This document shows positions 6,924 through 14,362 of a stretch of 59,941 bases of DNA, one piece after another. The notes beneath the pieces were generated by a model. The model was given only the letters and a program-made list of their open reading frames with translations. It ran no database searches and was not told the origin of the DNA. Numbering within the stretch: position 1 is the first letter of the stretch; each line of letters opens with the position of its first letter. Position numbers and translations under genes: made by a program. This DNA is from a virus: positions 1 through 59,941 of the IMG/VR virus record IMGVR_UViG_3300037502_003163, one strand, 5' to 3'.

Positions 6924-7065
6924 GGTGTGGCGCATCCTTGGGTTTGGACCGGAAGGTGCTTATGTCGTAGGGTGGCTGGAAGGCCACTCTTCTCCCGAAC
7001 TGGTGAAGCTATCACCCCGAGACCGGGCTTGGGTCTTTATTGCACCGGTCGGTTCCGGTGATTAG
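6829..7065 (+). CDS. Small hypothetical protein (78 aa)
   Basis: Starts inside the previous gene at ATG 6829 after AAGGAACAAC. The compact sequence has several aromatic residues (WRILGFGPEGAYVVGWLEG, SPRDRAWVFIAPV) resembling a small beta-barrel. It ends eight bases before the nuclease gene. No family recognised. Confidence 0.5.
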   Translation: MDNPATPTQYTLLELFRMYRTPFLARHQDSRKVWRILGFGPEGAYVVGWLEGHSSPELVKLSPRDRAWVFIAPVGSGD

Positions 7066-7073
7066 GAGAAAGT

Positions 7074-8015
7074 ATGTCCTCATTTAATTTAACAGCCCTG
7101 TTCTGGTCTGGCATGGACGAGGATAGGAAGGAACATATCAGTGGCGAAGCTACCAAGTTGGGTAACCTCCGCGCTGGTGATAGTGGTGGGATGACTAAAA
7201 CAGGGGACGTCATTGGTGGCTGCCATCGCCGTGCTTACCTACGCTCCTTCACCGGACTCGAAGTTGACCCACCTGATGCCGACAGTCTCATCATGTTTGA
7301 ACTGGGAAAAGCAAATGAACTGATATGGCTTGATAAGCTTCGCAGAAGCTGGCCCGGAACAATTAAGCAGGAAGAAGAGATACCCATTCAGTGGACGACT
7401 TCGGCCGGGGTCAATGTCACTGGCCGCCCTGATACTGTGCTCTGCGATGCAGCGGGTAAACCCAAACTCGGTATCGAACATAAGGCAATCTGTTCCATTT
7501 GGACTGCGAGAGATGTCTCCTTTGAAATGACTCCCAAGCTGAAACACCTGATGCAAGCTGCCCATTATATGTGGAAGTTGGACATCCCGTACAGATTGGT
7601 GTACACCCAATACGTGAACTTTGCTATTGGCGCGGATTGGATGGCCAAGATGTTTCCTGCCAGCCATCCCCTGGTCGAGCCGAATGAGAAAGGCCAACCG
7701 AAACACGTCATGCCACACACTACGGTGTACGAGATAGCCTTTACCAAAGAAGGTTTGATACAGTACCGGCTCGAGAATACCCCTACCTGGGCAGTGAGCA
7801 AGTGGGGCAGGGATGATATCGAACGGTACTATGAGTTTGTGTCAGCGATGCAGGAGCGGAAAGCTCTTGGTCCCCGGCCGAGTCCGGTCAAAGCTGACGG
7901 TAAGAAGGCTAGCTATTCCGATTGTAGTTATTGTCCCCTGCTAGATATCTGTGACAAGTATGAGAACCAATGGGAGAAGTGGCATGACGCGGTCAAGAAA
8001 CAATACAATCAATAG
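7074..8015 (+). CDS. Cas4/RecB-like PD-(D/E)XK nuclease with cysteine cluster (313 aa)
   Basis: The nuclease core reads GRPDTVL (near residue 117) followed by GIEHKAI (near 132), the D and E-x-K of the PD-(D/E)XK fold. A QAAHYMWKL motif matches the helix that follows it in RecB/Cas4 enzymes. One cysteine near the start (GGCHRR) and a C-terminal C-x2-C-x5-C (CSYCPLLDIC) would hold a 4Fe-4S cluster as in Cas4/AddB. Likely a 5'-3' or 3'-5' DNA exonuclease in replication, recombination or host DNA degradation. AGGAGAAAGT precedes the start. No CRISPR array is nearby. Confidence 0.8.
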   Translation: MSSFNLTALFWSGMDEDRKEHISGEATKLGNLRAGDSGGMTKTGDVIGGCHRRAYLRSFTGLEVDPPDADSLIMFELGKANELIWLDKLRRSWPGTIKQEEEIPIQWTTSAGVNVTGRPDTVLCDAAGKPKLGIEHKAICSIWTARDVSFEMTPKLKHLMQAAHYMWKLDIPYRLVYTQYVNFAIGADWMAKMFPASHPLVEPNEKGQPKHVMPHTTVYEIAFTKEGLIQYRLENTPTWAVSKWGRDDIERYYEFVSAMQERKALGPRPSPVKADGKKASYSDCSYCPLLDICDKYENQWEKWHDAVKKQYNQ

Positions 8016-8304
8016 CACGAACATGACAGAGGAAGAGTTGACGGAGTACTATAAGGATGCCGCATTAGATAGTCTCCTTTACTGGACGAACTCCACTGCC
8101 CAGTTGGTTGGATACAATGGTACGTTGACGTTGCTGCTCGAGATGCTGGCTACCGCGATTGAACAACTCGTTCCCCCAGACCAAGTTGACAGAGCTGAGA
8201 ATGTTATCTATCATGTGTTGGATGAAAGTTTCGAGGCAGTAAAAAATTCTTCATCCGACCCTAAAGTTTCTGTGAAAAAATCCGATAAGAAAGATATGAA
8301 CTGA
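7984..8304 (+). CDS. Acidic helical hypothetical protein (106 aa)
   Basis: The start is uncertain. ATG 7984 has GGGAG upstream and overlaps the nuclease gene, while ATG 8023 would give a shorter 93-residue product beginning MTEEELTEYY. The main body is helical and acidic, and the C-terminus is Lys/Asp rich. Not recognised. Confidence 0.5.
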   Translation: MTRSRNNTINSTNMTEEELTEYYKDAALDSLLYWTNSTAQLVGYNGTLTLLLEMLATAIEQLVPPDQVDRAENVIYHVLDESFEAVKNSSSDPKVSVKKSDKKDMN

Positions 8305-8345
8305 CAGTAATACTACTGTCGGCGTTACAACCAAGGAGTTTCTTT

Positions 8346-8663
8346 ATGGCGTACGGTAATCAAAGCAATCGTTTCTCTCCGAAATCACCTGCTTCGCAGG
8401 GCAACTCAGCTGGTGCACCTCGTACCAACGGCGGCGGCATGAAAGCCGGTCTCAATAAGCTGCTGATGTCCACTGGCCTCTTCAAGCCACGTAGTGAGAA
8501 GGTCAAGGCTGTTGCTTCTGTCGCTACCGAGATTCCTGTCGACTTGAAGGCTGGCCAACGGGTGTTCATTGACCTCCATCAGAACAGTCCTGAAGATGTG
8601 GCTGCTGGTAAACCACCCTTCTTCATCCTGATTAAGGAAGCTCCTGAGCAGAAGCGGGCTTAA
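8346..8663 (+). CDS. Small basic protein with disordered N-terminus (105 aa)
   Basis: AAGGAG precedes ATG 8346. Residues 1-35 are Gly/Ser/Asn/Pro rich and flexible; residues 50-105 form a short beta-rich domain (GQRVFIDLHQ, PPFFILIKEAPE). Position next to the nuclease and polymerase and its basic flexible arm suggest a DNA-associated protein, but single-strand binding cannot be shown. A terminator follows. Confidence 0.55.
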   Translation: MAYGNQSNRFSPKSPASQGNSAGAPRTNGGGMKAGLNKLLMSTGLFKPRSEKVKAVASVATEIPVDLKAGQRVFIDLHQNSPEDVAAGKPPFFILIKEAPEQKRA

Positions 8664-8720
8664 GGTCATAGCCTGTATGACTCTAGTACCAACGGTAGCT
8701 ATCCTTTGAGCGGGTAGCAT

Positions 8721-8753
8721 GGCAGGATGTAGCGCTCCTGCCTCTTTCTTTTC
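8721..8753 (+). terminator. Rho-independent terminator
   Basis: GGCAGGA (8721-8727) pairs with TCCTGCC (8736-8742) and is followed by a pyrimidine tract TCTTTCTTTTC. It closes the transcription unit ending with the gene at 8346-8663. Confidence 0.75.
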
Positions 8754-8767
8754 TGATAACAAACACT

Positions 8768-8810
8768 ACCGTGAAGGACGCCCGCGAAGCGAGGTGTCCG
8801 TTACAGGAGG
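8768..8810 (+). ncRNA. Ribosome-site hairpin element, copy 2
   Basis: Same flanks as 2891-2924 (ACCGTGAAGG before, CG-TTACAGGAG after) but with a different, longer stem. GGACGCC (8776-8782) pairs with GGTGTCC (8793-8799) and an inner CGC-GAA-GCG hairpin lies within. The stem is rebuilt with different bases, which argues for selection on the RNA structure. Confidence 0.6.
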
Positions 8811-8816
8811 TTAGCA

Positions 8817-8957
8817 ATGATACTAGCAGCACTCATCTACTTCTGTGCCAATCAAGGACTGTTAGTTGCCAGCCCGGTGGTAATCAATACCCTCGCCGCC
8901 GGAGCAGTCGTCACTACTTATAGCAGTAAAATCAATATCAATGTCGGTGGTCGGTAG
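8817..8957 (+). CDS. Small membrane protein (46 aa)
   Basis: ATG 8817 follows CAGGAGGT. The peptide is hydrophobic over most of its length (LAALIYFCANQGLL, VVINTLAAGAVVTTY), with one or two possible membrane spans and a short polar end. A small membrane-acting phage peptide or holin-like protein is possible. It sits alone between a terminator and the polymerase gene. Confidence 0.5.
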   Translation: MILAALIYFCANQGLLVASPVVINTLAAGAVVTTYSSKININVGGR

Positions 8958-9026
8958 CGTTGGCGGGAGGACGTTCCGCACTTGCTACTCGTAAAGAGAT
9001 AAGTTATTACTATCGTAGGTGAAGCT

Positions 9027-11294
9027 ATGGACTCAGTTACCCTCACCACTCATCCCCGTTTCGTTCTCTTAGAACCGCGCTCCGTACCTCCGCGCGTTGG
9101 CGAATCGTACCAACGGGTATGTCCCACCGGACGGGAGGTAGAGAACTTACTCCGCGCCGCGTTCCAATCACCGTTCATAGCAGTCGACTTCGAGACGAAG
9201 GGCAATGACTATTCCCTTCCCGTTGACGATGCCCACGTCATTGGTGTCGGCCTCGCTTGGGACAGGGGCAGCTGCTACTTGGACCCCTCCAGCCTATCTG
9301 CCACGGAGTGGCGTCTCCTTGACCGGATTTTCCTAGAGCATAAAGGCTTGCTTGCCCACAATGTTTACTTTGACGGGGGCTGGCTACGCCGAGACTATGG
9401 CATCCATCCCGGGTGGTACGCGTGTACGTATGGTATGTATATGCAGCTCGCTAGTGAGGGCTTTGAAGGACAGAGATGGGGCCTCAAAGATGCAATGACA
9501 GACTTGTTAATGTGGAGTAGCACCAACGAAACCGACCTCGACAATTGGTTAGTCAGTAACGGCTACAAGAATCAAAGCCATCGTCCCCTAAAGGGCGAGA
9601 TGTGGAGGGCACCATCAGATATCCTCGGGAAGTATTGTGTGCTCGATGCCGAGGCAACCTATCTACTCTTCACCGAAATCTTTCAACCCGTACTGGACAA
9701 GTTTCCATCGGTACTCCAATACCACCGCGATGACTTCCTCCCTCACGTCATGATTCACATCGACCAAAAGATGCATGGCATACTAACGGACCGCCAGCAT
9801 TGGCTGCGGTATACTTCGGAACTAGTCGGCTCCATCGCTGCCAGTGAACACGCCTTCCGCAACCATGAACGGGTCGCCCCATTGATTGCCGAATGGGAAG
9901 CGAAGAAGATGGCTACCTTCCTCGAGAAGGAACCACCCCAGTTCAAGAAAGGGAAGGAAAGGAAGGAGCCCCCCCGCCTGACTAAGAGCGGGGAAGTCAG
10001 CAAGAATTGGTTGAAGTGGTATGAGCTCAGTCAGCGGCCGCCCGAGATAAACAATAACTGGTTGAAGTGGCGAGAAAAGAAATCTCAAATTGACCGGGGG
10101 GAATTGTCCGACTACAAGTTTAACTTGCAGTCCGGGGACCACCTGAGGTGGCTCCTTTATGACCAGCTCAAGTTTCCAACCAAGCTCGAAACGGATAGCG
10201 GGTTGCCTGCTGTTAGCGAGGACGCCCTCCAGTCGATGGGAGATATCGGCCAAATACTTATTGGCCGGGCACTAAAGGTCAAGGAGTTATCCTATGTTGA
10301 GGACTATGTGGAACGTACTGAAACGAGGCCTACTCTCCATCCCTCGTTCCGGATGCCGGGTACAGTTACGGGTAGACTTGCTGGCAAGGAACCCAATCTT
10401 CAACAGTTGCCAAAGACTAAAGGAACACTTACTGGTCTCATATCCCGGCCTGGTCATTCGTTTGTGGACTGTGATGTTAACGCTTTGGAGATGGTTGTTA
10501 CTGCTGAGTTGAGTCAAGACAGGAATCTCCTTTCCCTCTACGGGCCAGGAGCGCAACCCAACGATATTTATACATTCTATGGCAGTATGATGGCAGGTAT
10601 CGGACCCAAGCTAACGTCACTAGGTTACGACCCATACAAGCCAGTTAAAGAAATACTGGATGCAACTAAAAAAGCCTTCAAGAAGGAACGTTCCATTGCG
10701 AAGCTGCTCATCCTGTCGGATAACTACGGCTCCGGTGTCAAGAAGAAACAGAAAATCTTGTCCCTCAACGGTGTGGATATGACCCTCCGGGAAGTCGAGG
10801 CTATGCACCAATCTCTAATGGAGGCCAAAGCCGGAGTCCTTGCTTACGTTGAATGGTTACGGGATGAATGGAGAGCCAATGGGGGCTGGATAGAAAACGG
10901 GTATGGACGCCCCATCTGCGTGGATGAGAAGTACGAAAAGGATTTATTAAATCGCTGCCTGGCGGCGGGCACACTAGTACACACAAAGCGGGGACTGGTT
11001 CCAATTGAGCAGGTTACTAATGATGACGTAGTTTGGGACGGACATGAATGGGTGACACATTCTGGCGTGATATTCAAAGGGGTACAAGAAGTCATAACAG
11101 TTAATAGTGTTGACATGACCCCGGACCATGCTATCTTTATTGATGAGCACAACAAGAAGGAGGCTCAATATGTCGGACAACTGGATAGCGTCCTCGAAAC
11201 CACACCCGGAAATAATTGGTCAACGCTTTGGAGACTTTGTTGTAGTGTCGCATATCTACTGGCGAAGAAATGGAAAAGGTCCTGCATACGTTGA
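9027..11294 (+). CDS. Family A DNA polymerase, N-terminal part fused to an N-intein (755 aa)
   Basis: The 3'-5' exonuclease domain shows Exo I VDFETKG (D54, E56), Exo II LLAHNVYFDGG (near 109-118) and Exo III YCVLDAEATYLLF (near 210). The polymerase domain has GRLAGKEPNLQQLP, motif A FVDCDVNALEMVV (near 480) and motif B KKERSIAKLLILSDNYGSG (near 555). The frame then enters an intein at Cys644 (codon 10956-10958): block A is AAGTLVHTKRGLVPIEQV and block B is VNSVDMTPDHAIF. Motif C is absent and lies in the gene at 11702. About 45 residues after block B look degenerate and overlap the HNH gene. The start has AGGTGAAGC upstream. Expected to be joined to its partner by trans-splicing. Confidence 0.85.
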   Translation: MDSVTLTTHPRFVLLEPRSVPPRVGESYQRVCPTGREVENLLRAAFQSPFIAVDFETKGNDYSLPVDDAHVIGVGLAWDRGSCYLDPSSLSATEWRLLDRIFLEHKGLLAHNVYFDGGWLRRDYGIHPGWYACTYGMYMQLASEGFEGQRWGLKDAMTDLLMWSSTNETDLDNWLVSNGYKNQSHRPLKGEMWRAPSDILGKYCVLDAEATYLLFTEIFQPVLDKFPSVLQYHRDDFLPHVMIHIDQKMHGILTDRQHWLRYTSELVGSIAASEHAFRNHERVAPLIAEWEAKKMATFLEKEPPQFKKGKERKEPPRLTKSGEVSKNWLKWYELSQRPPEINNNWLKWREKKSQIDRGELSDYKFNLQSGDHLRWLLYDQLKFPTKLETDSGLPAVSEDALQSMGDIGQILIGRALKVKELSYVEDYVERTETRPTLHPSFRMPGTVTGRLAGKEPNLQQLPKTKGTLTGLISRPGHSFVDCDVNALEMVVTAELSQDRNLLSLYGPGAQPNDIYTFYGSMMAGIGPKLTSLGYDPYKPVKEILDATKKAFKKERSIAKLLILSDNYGSGVKKKQKILSLNGVDMTLREVEAMHQSLMEAKAGVLAYVEWLRDEWRANGGWIENGYGRPICVDEKYEKDLLNRCLAAGTLVHTKRGLVPIEQVTNDDVVWDGHEWVTHSGVIFKGVQEVITVNSVDMTPDHAIFIDEHNKKEAQYVGQLDSVLETTPGNNWSTLWRLCCSVAYLLAKKWKRSCIR

Positions 11295-11862
11295 TGTACA
11301 GTGCGACCACGGAACAAGCAGGCAGTCAATAGACAATTTGCGGACAAGCAAGGTTAGGGGATGTAAACTTTGTTTTCAAAAACGAAATGGATTAGTTACT
11401 TTTCAAGATGAGACAGACCGTAGACTCTTTAAGCACTATAAGTCCATCTACAACCGCACTACTTACGCCGGTGTTAATGGTTACCATAACTATGGAGGAG
11501 CCGGTATTACCTTGTGTGACGCATGGAAAAACAATCCCCGCGCCTTTATTGATTATGTTAAGGAACTTCCAGGATACTCGGTAGGAAAGACTCTTGACCG
11601 AATAGATAATGAGAAGGGATACATGCCCGGCAATCTGCGGTGGGCAACGCGAAAAGAGCAAGCATACAACAGACGAGACACAATTAAAGTGAGGTGGAAT
11701 AATGAGGACATCTCTTTCAAAGATTTTGCTGAACGATATACCGACCTATCTCAGTCGCAGGCTCTTGCGCTTTGGCATAAAGGCTGGACTCTTCAACAAC
11801 TCGTCGACCACGTCCCAAAAGAAATCGGTGCCCGTGTACGATATAATAAACGCAGGGCCTAG
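11170..11862 (+). CDS. HNH homing endonuclease inserted between split-intein halves (230 aa)
   Basis: ATG 11170 follows AAGAAGGAGG inside the end of the polymerase-N frame. The N-terminal part resembles IGQRFGDFVVVS-type leaders with a Cys pair (residues 50-80). The HNH core shows YGGAGITLCDAW, KTLDRIDNEKGY and NLRWATRKEQ, the usual pattern of phage HNH enzymes. A C-terminal helical segment may be a DNA-recognition module. It occupies a third reading frame relative to both polymerase halves. Likely role: cutting intein-free polymerase alleles so the whole element is copied in. Confidence 0.85.
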   Translation: MSDNWIASSKPHPEIIGQRFGDFVVVSHIYWRRNGKGPAYVDVQCDHGTSRQSIDNLRTSKVRGCKLCFQKRNGLVTFQDETDRRLFKHYKSIYNRTTYAGVNGYHNYGGAGITLCDAWKNNPRAFIDYVKELPGYSVGKTLDRIDNEKGYMPGNLRWATRKEQAYNRRDTIKVRWNNEDISFKDFAERYTDLSQSQALALWHKGWTLQQLVDHVPKEIGARVRYNKRRA

Positions 11863-12181
11863 ACGTAGATTTACAGTTCAAGGAACTAAAACCTTTGTAG
11901 TCTCGAACTGCGTGCAATCAACAGGCCACGATATCTTACAACTTTGGGCCAGGATAACAGCGAGGCGGTTGACCGAAGCGGAGATAAACTGGAAGCCCAC
12001 AGTCTGGGATTGGCACGATGAAATCATCATCGAAGTTCCAGATAGTCAAGTGGCGTTGGCGAAACATATTATGGAAGTTGATTCTTTTGCTGAACTTAAC
12101 CAGATACTCGGAGGAACTTGTCCCTTGAAAGGGAGTGCCGCTGTGGCGAAGACACTAGCCGGCATTAAATTGGAGGAGTAA
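11702..12181 (+). CDS. C-intein fused to the C-terminal part of family A DNA polymerase (159 aa)
   Basis: Residues 1-69 end in intein blocks F and G: VPVYDIINAG, then FTVQG and TFVVSN, with Asn69 just before Cys70 (codon 11909-11911), the first extein residue. The penultimate residue is Ser instead of the usual His. The extein then continues QSTGHDILQLW, the expected partner of the N-half end, and motif C DWHDEIIIEV (H105, D106, E107). GAGGTG at 11691-11696 gives a strong ribosome site for ATG 11702, inside the HNH gene in another frame. Alone it cannot polymerise; trans-splicing with the N-half would restore the enzyme. Confidence 0.85.
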   Translation: MRTSLSKILLNDIPTYLSRRLLRFGIKAGLFNNSSTTSQKKSVPVYDIINAGPRRRFTVQGTKTFVVSNCVQSTGHDILQLWARITARRLTEAEINWKPTVWDWHDEIIIEVPDSQVALAKHIMEVDSFAELNQILGGTCPLKGSAAVAKTLAGIKLEE

Positions 12182-12185
12182 GACA

Positions 12186-12419
12186 GTGGATATAGTAATG
12201 GAAATATTTTTTTGGTCAGCGTTTACCGCGTGTTCCGAAACGAAGTTGGTGTTACCACCCGGAGCGGATGAGACGGTGGATGATAGGTCCGCCGTAGCCC
12301 GGGCCAAGCATCACTGCGCGGAGCTGTATGAAAACTCCCCGTGCGCCAGAACTGTCGAGCGGAGAAAGCATCTGTCTTACTGGGTGATATGTGGCGGGTA
12401 TGACGTGGAAGCAAAATAG
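12186..12419 (+). CDS. Small Cys-containing, possibly exported protein (77 aa)
   Basis: GTG 12186 follows GGAGGAGT just after the polymerase-C stop. A short hydrophobic stretch (MEIFFWSAFTAC) at the N-terminus resembles a weak lipoprotein signal. Three further cysteines lie in the second half. Function unknown; the next gene is a clear lipoprotein. Confidence 0.45.
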   Translation: MDIVMEIFFWSAFTACSETKLVLPPGADETVDDRSAVARAKHHCAELYENSPCARTVERRKHLSYWVICGGYDVEAK

Positions 12420-12472
12420 TCCTAAAGTCCGGGCGGTCTCCTACCGATATTATAGGTGGAGGCAGCGATACT

Positions 12473-12964
12473 ATGAAACAATTATTACTCCTTACTTTAC
12501 TTGTCGGCTGTGGTGTGGAGCAGGCTTGTCAAAGCAGTGGCAGGGTCAGTCGCCGGACACCCAGGATAGGGGACTGTACCCCGGAGCAGGTTAGTCCTCG
12601 CATCAATCCACAACTCCAGTACGCGGTAGAGCTATTCTCAAATGATGCCACCCGACACGAGGTACCCTGCCAGACTACTCCCATTGTCGGGTTCTCATCC
12701 GATATGGGCCCGGATAAGAAGAAGGGTGTGGTCGGGTACTGCATTGATAGTTGGGAGGTGCGAGTCTTGACCAGCTATTGGCAGACCGCTTCAGCTACCG
12801 ACCGACTCCTCCTCATGTACCACGAACTGGGCCATTGCGCTCTTGGTCTTGACCATCTCGATGGTGAGATTGATATCATGAATAGCTACCTCTTAGATGA
12901 CGTCACCGCTGAAAAGGAGTGGGACGATTTAGTAAACAAGATGTTTGAAAGGAAGAAGAAATGA
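12473..12964 (+). CDS. Lipoprotein zinc metallopeptidase (163 aa)
   Basis: The signal MKQLLLLTLLVGC gives a lipobox with Cys13. The body carries HELGHCALGLDH (H117, E118, H121 and H128 as ligand candidates), followed by a Met-turn-like DIMNS (M136), the pattern of matrixin/astacin-like zincins. The protein should be anchored in the envelope and cleave a periplasmic or outer-membrane protein. RBS GTGGAGG is close. Such enzymes are rare in phages. Possible jobs are superinfection exclusion, lysis or modification of surface proteins; none is proven. Confidence 0.7.
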   Translation: MKQLLLLTLLVGCGVEQACQSSGRVSRRTPRIGDCTPEQVSPRINPQLQYAVELFSNDATRHEVPCQTTPIVGFSSDMGPDKKKGVVGYCIDSWEVRVLTSYWQTASATDRLLLMYHELGHCALGLDHLDGEIDIMNSYLLDDVTAEKEWDDLVNKMFERKKK

Positions 12965-13179
12965 GCACGTACATTAAGGCCAAGACCGACCAGAAGAGAC
13001 AAAGGAAGAAAGTCTATAATGAACTCCTATTCCAAGCCGCGTCAGCCGTACTACCTTCAGTGGTCATCAAGGCCCCCGATGACGCCTCCCCTGGGGAGAT
13101 GGTAGATAACGCTATCTTACTCGCAACTAATCTCCTAGCCGAACTTGGCTATAGTTACAAGGACGATTCCGATGCGTGA
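12961..13179 (+). CDS. Small hypothetical protein (72 aa)
   Basis: Starts with ATG overlapping the preceding TGA. Basic N-terminus (KAKTDQKRQRKK) followed by a helical Ala/Leu-rich region and an acidic end. Overlaps the next gene by eight bases. Not recognised. Confidence 0.5.
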   Translation: MSTYIKAKTDQKRQRKKVYNELLFQAASAVLPSVVIKAPDDASPGEMVDNAILLATNLLAELGYSYKDDSDA

Positions 13180-13309
13180 TATCATCCACTCCTTAGCAGC
13201 TGGACTGCTCATCGTGTTTGTGGTCGGGCTCATCCTCGGTCTGGGAACGATGTTGCTACCAATTATCGGACTCTACATTTTAGGTAAACATTATAGGGAG
13301 AACTTTTAA
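13172..13309 (+). CDS. Small membrane protein (45 aa)
   Basis: The 45-codon peptide is mostly one long hydrophobic stretch (residues 7-37, Leu/Ile/Val/Gly), ending in a charged tail (GKHYREN). ATG overlaps the preceding gene and TAA overlaps the next ATG. Could be holin-like or a membrane anchor. Confidence 0.5.
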   Translation: MRDIIHSLAAGLLIVFVVGLILGLGTMLLPIIGLYILGKHYRENF

Positions 13310-13527
13310 TGAAGGTCGCGGCATTGAAATGTCCCGTGTGTGAGGAAGTAATCTGGTCTAGGGCTAGACACGACTTCAGAAACTGTGCGTGTAAGAAATG
13401 TTTCATTGATGGGGGGCGGGCCTATACTAGGATTGGTTATGACCCGAGTATCAAGCCTATCCAGGGCGTCCTTAATACGGCAACTAATGAATTCAGTCCC
13501 GATGATGAGGCAGATGTTTATCAATGA
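13309..13527 (+). CDS. Zinc-ribbon-like small protein (72 aa)
   Basis: Two CxxC-type pairs (CPVC near residue 8 and CACKKC near residue 27) suggest a small zinc ribbon. A YTRIGYDPS stretch follows. ATG overlaps the preceding stop (TAATG). Similar small ribbon proteins are common in phage genomes, with no assigned function. Confidence 0.6.
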   Translation: MKVAALKCPVCEEVIWSRARHDFRNCACKKCFIDGGRAYTRIGYDPSIKPIQGVLNTATNEFSPDDEADVYQ

Positions 13528-13784
13528 GCGAATACTACGTTACAGTAGATACCGTTGAACAGGACGGCTCGGAGTGGAACCACTTACTACGGCTCGTCAT
13601 CCGGGGCCAAGAGTATCTGGTCTCGGCTACCACGCCTACGGCGTTGGGACGGAGCGGGGACCGGCTCTGGTTGACGTGGTCCTCGATGGACTGTCACACT
13701 GTTACCACAATCGAGGAAGCTCCTGGTAAGTTTGTTACAGGTCGAATCAAACTTTGTACCGCTTTTGATGTGAGGAAGACATGA
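13524..13784 (+). CDS. Hypothetical protein (86 aa)
   Basis: ATG overlaps the previous stop. Predicted mostly beta, with aromatic residues and a conserved-looking WLTWSSMDCHT segment. Not recognised. Its TGA overlaps the resolvase ATG. Confidence 0.5.
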   Translation: MSEYYVTVDTVEQDGSEWNHLLRLVIRGQEYLVSATTPTALGRSGDRLWLTWSSMDCHTVTTIEEAPGKFVTGRIKLCTAFDVRKT

Positions 13785-14362
13785 AACAAATATCCGACAT
13801 TCATAAGACAACTAAAATATACAAGGAAGTTGAGAAGTTGAGGGGACCGTTAGTGTACGGGAACGTTCTCAGTATTGACCCGTCAATTGGCAGCACTTCT
13901 TCCTCCCCTGGATGGGCATATTACCAAGCTGGAAAGCTGATTGATAGCGGCGTCATCCATACTGGGGGTTCCCATCTCGAGCTTTGGCAGAGGGCACGCC
14001 GGCTCGGGGATGCCCTTCGCGCCTTGTGTAATGAGTATAAAGTAGACGTCCTCATTTACGAAGACATTCCCGCCACTTCCGGCTTCAATCAAAATGCTAT
14101 CGCTAGTCTTCTCAAAGCGGTCGGAGTTGTGCTATCATGTACTACCAGCTCCCACGTGTTGGGAATTCACCCCGCATCTTGGAAGAATTATGTCCGACCA
14201 GAATATAAAAAGGGAGACAAAGAAGACGCCATCGAAATCGGATGGGTCGCAATCAGTCTCGCCCAATGGATTGAAGCAATCACTACCGAGCGAAGTTCGG
14301 GTGCTGGGGAGGACGTTCAGAGTGGAGATGGCCAGCCTCGACGAAGAGGACGTGCTCGGTGA
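13781..14362 (+). CDS. RuvC-like Holliday-junction resolvase (193 aa)
   Basis: RNase H-fold motifs in order: VLSIDPSIG (D33), SSPGWAYY, LIYEDIP (E94) and KKGDKEDAIEIG (D146 or D149). These are the acidic residues of RuvC-type nucleases. It would resolve branched DNA during replication or before packaging. The final 35 residues are Arg/Gly rich and lie over the start of the zincin gene in a different frame, so the last part may not be functional. Confidence 0.75.
   Translation: MKQISDIHKTTKIYKEVEKLRGPLVYGNVLSIDPSIGSTSSSPGWAYYQAGKLIDSGVIHTGGSHLELWQRARRLGDALRALCNEYKVDVLIYEDIPATSGFNQNAIASLLKAVGVVLSCTTSSHVLGIHPASWKNYVRPEYKKGDKEDAIEIGWVAISLAQWIEAITTERSSGAGEDVQSGDGQPRRRGRAR

Noticed and set aside
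10956-12181. Polymerase broken by sequencing frameshifts in a normal one-piece intein
   Set aside because: Both the HNH and the C-half have strong ribosome sites and proper starts, and the HNH gene is complete in its own frame. Several separate errors would be needed to merge three frames. Read data would settle it.
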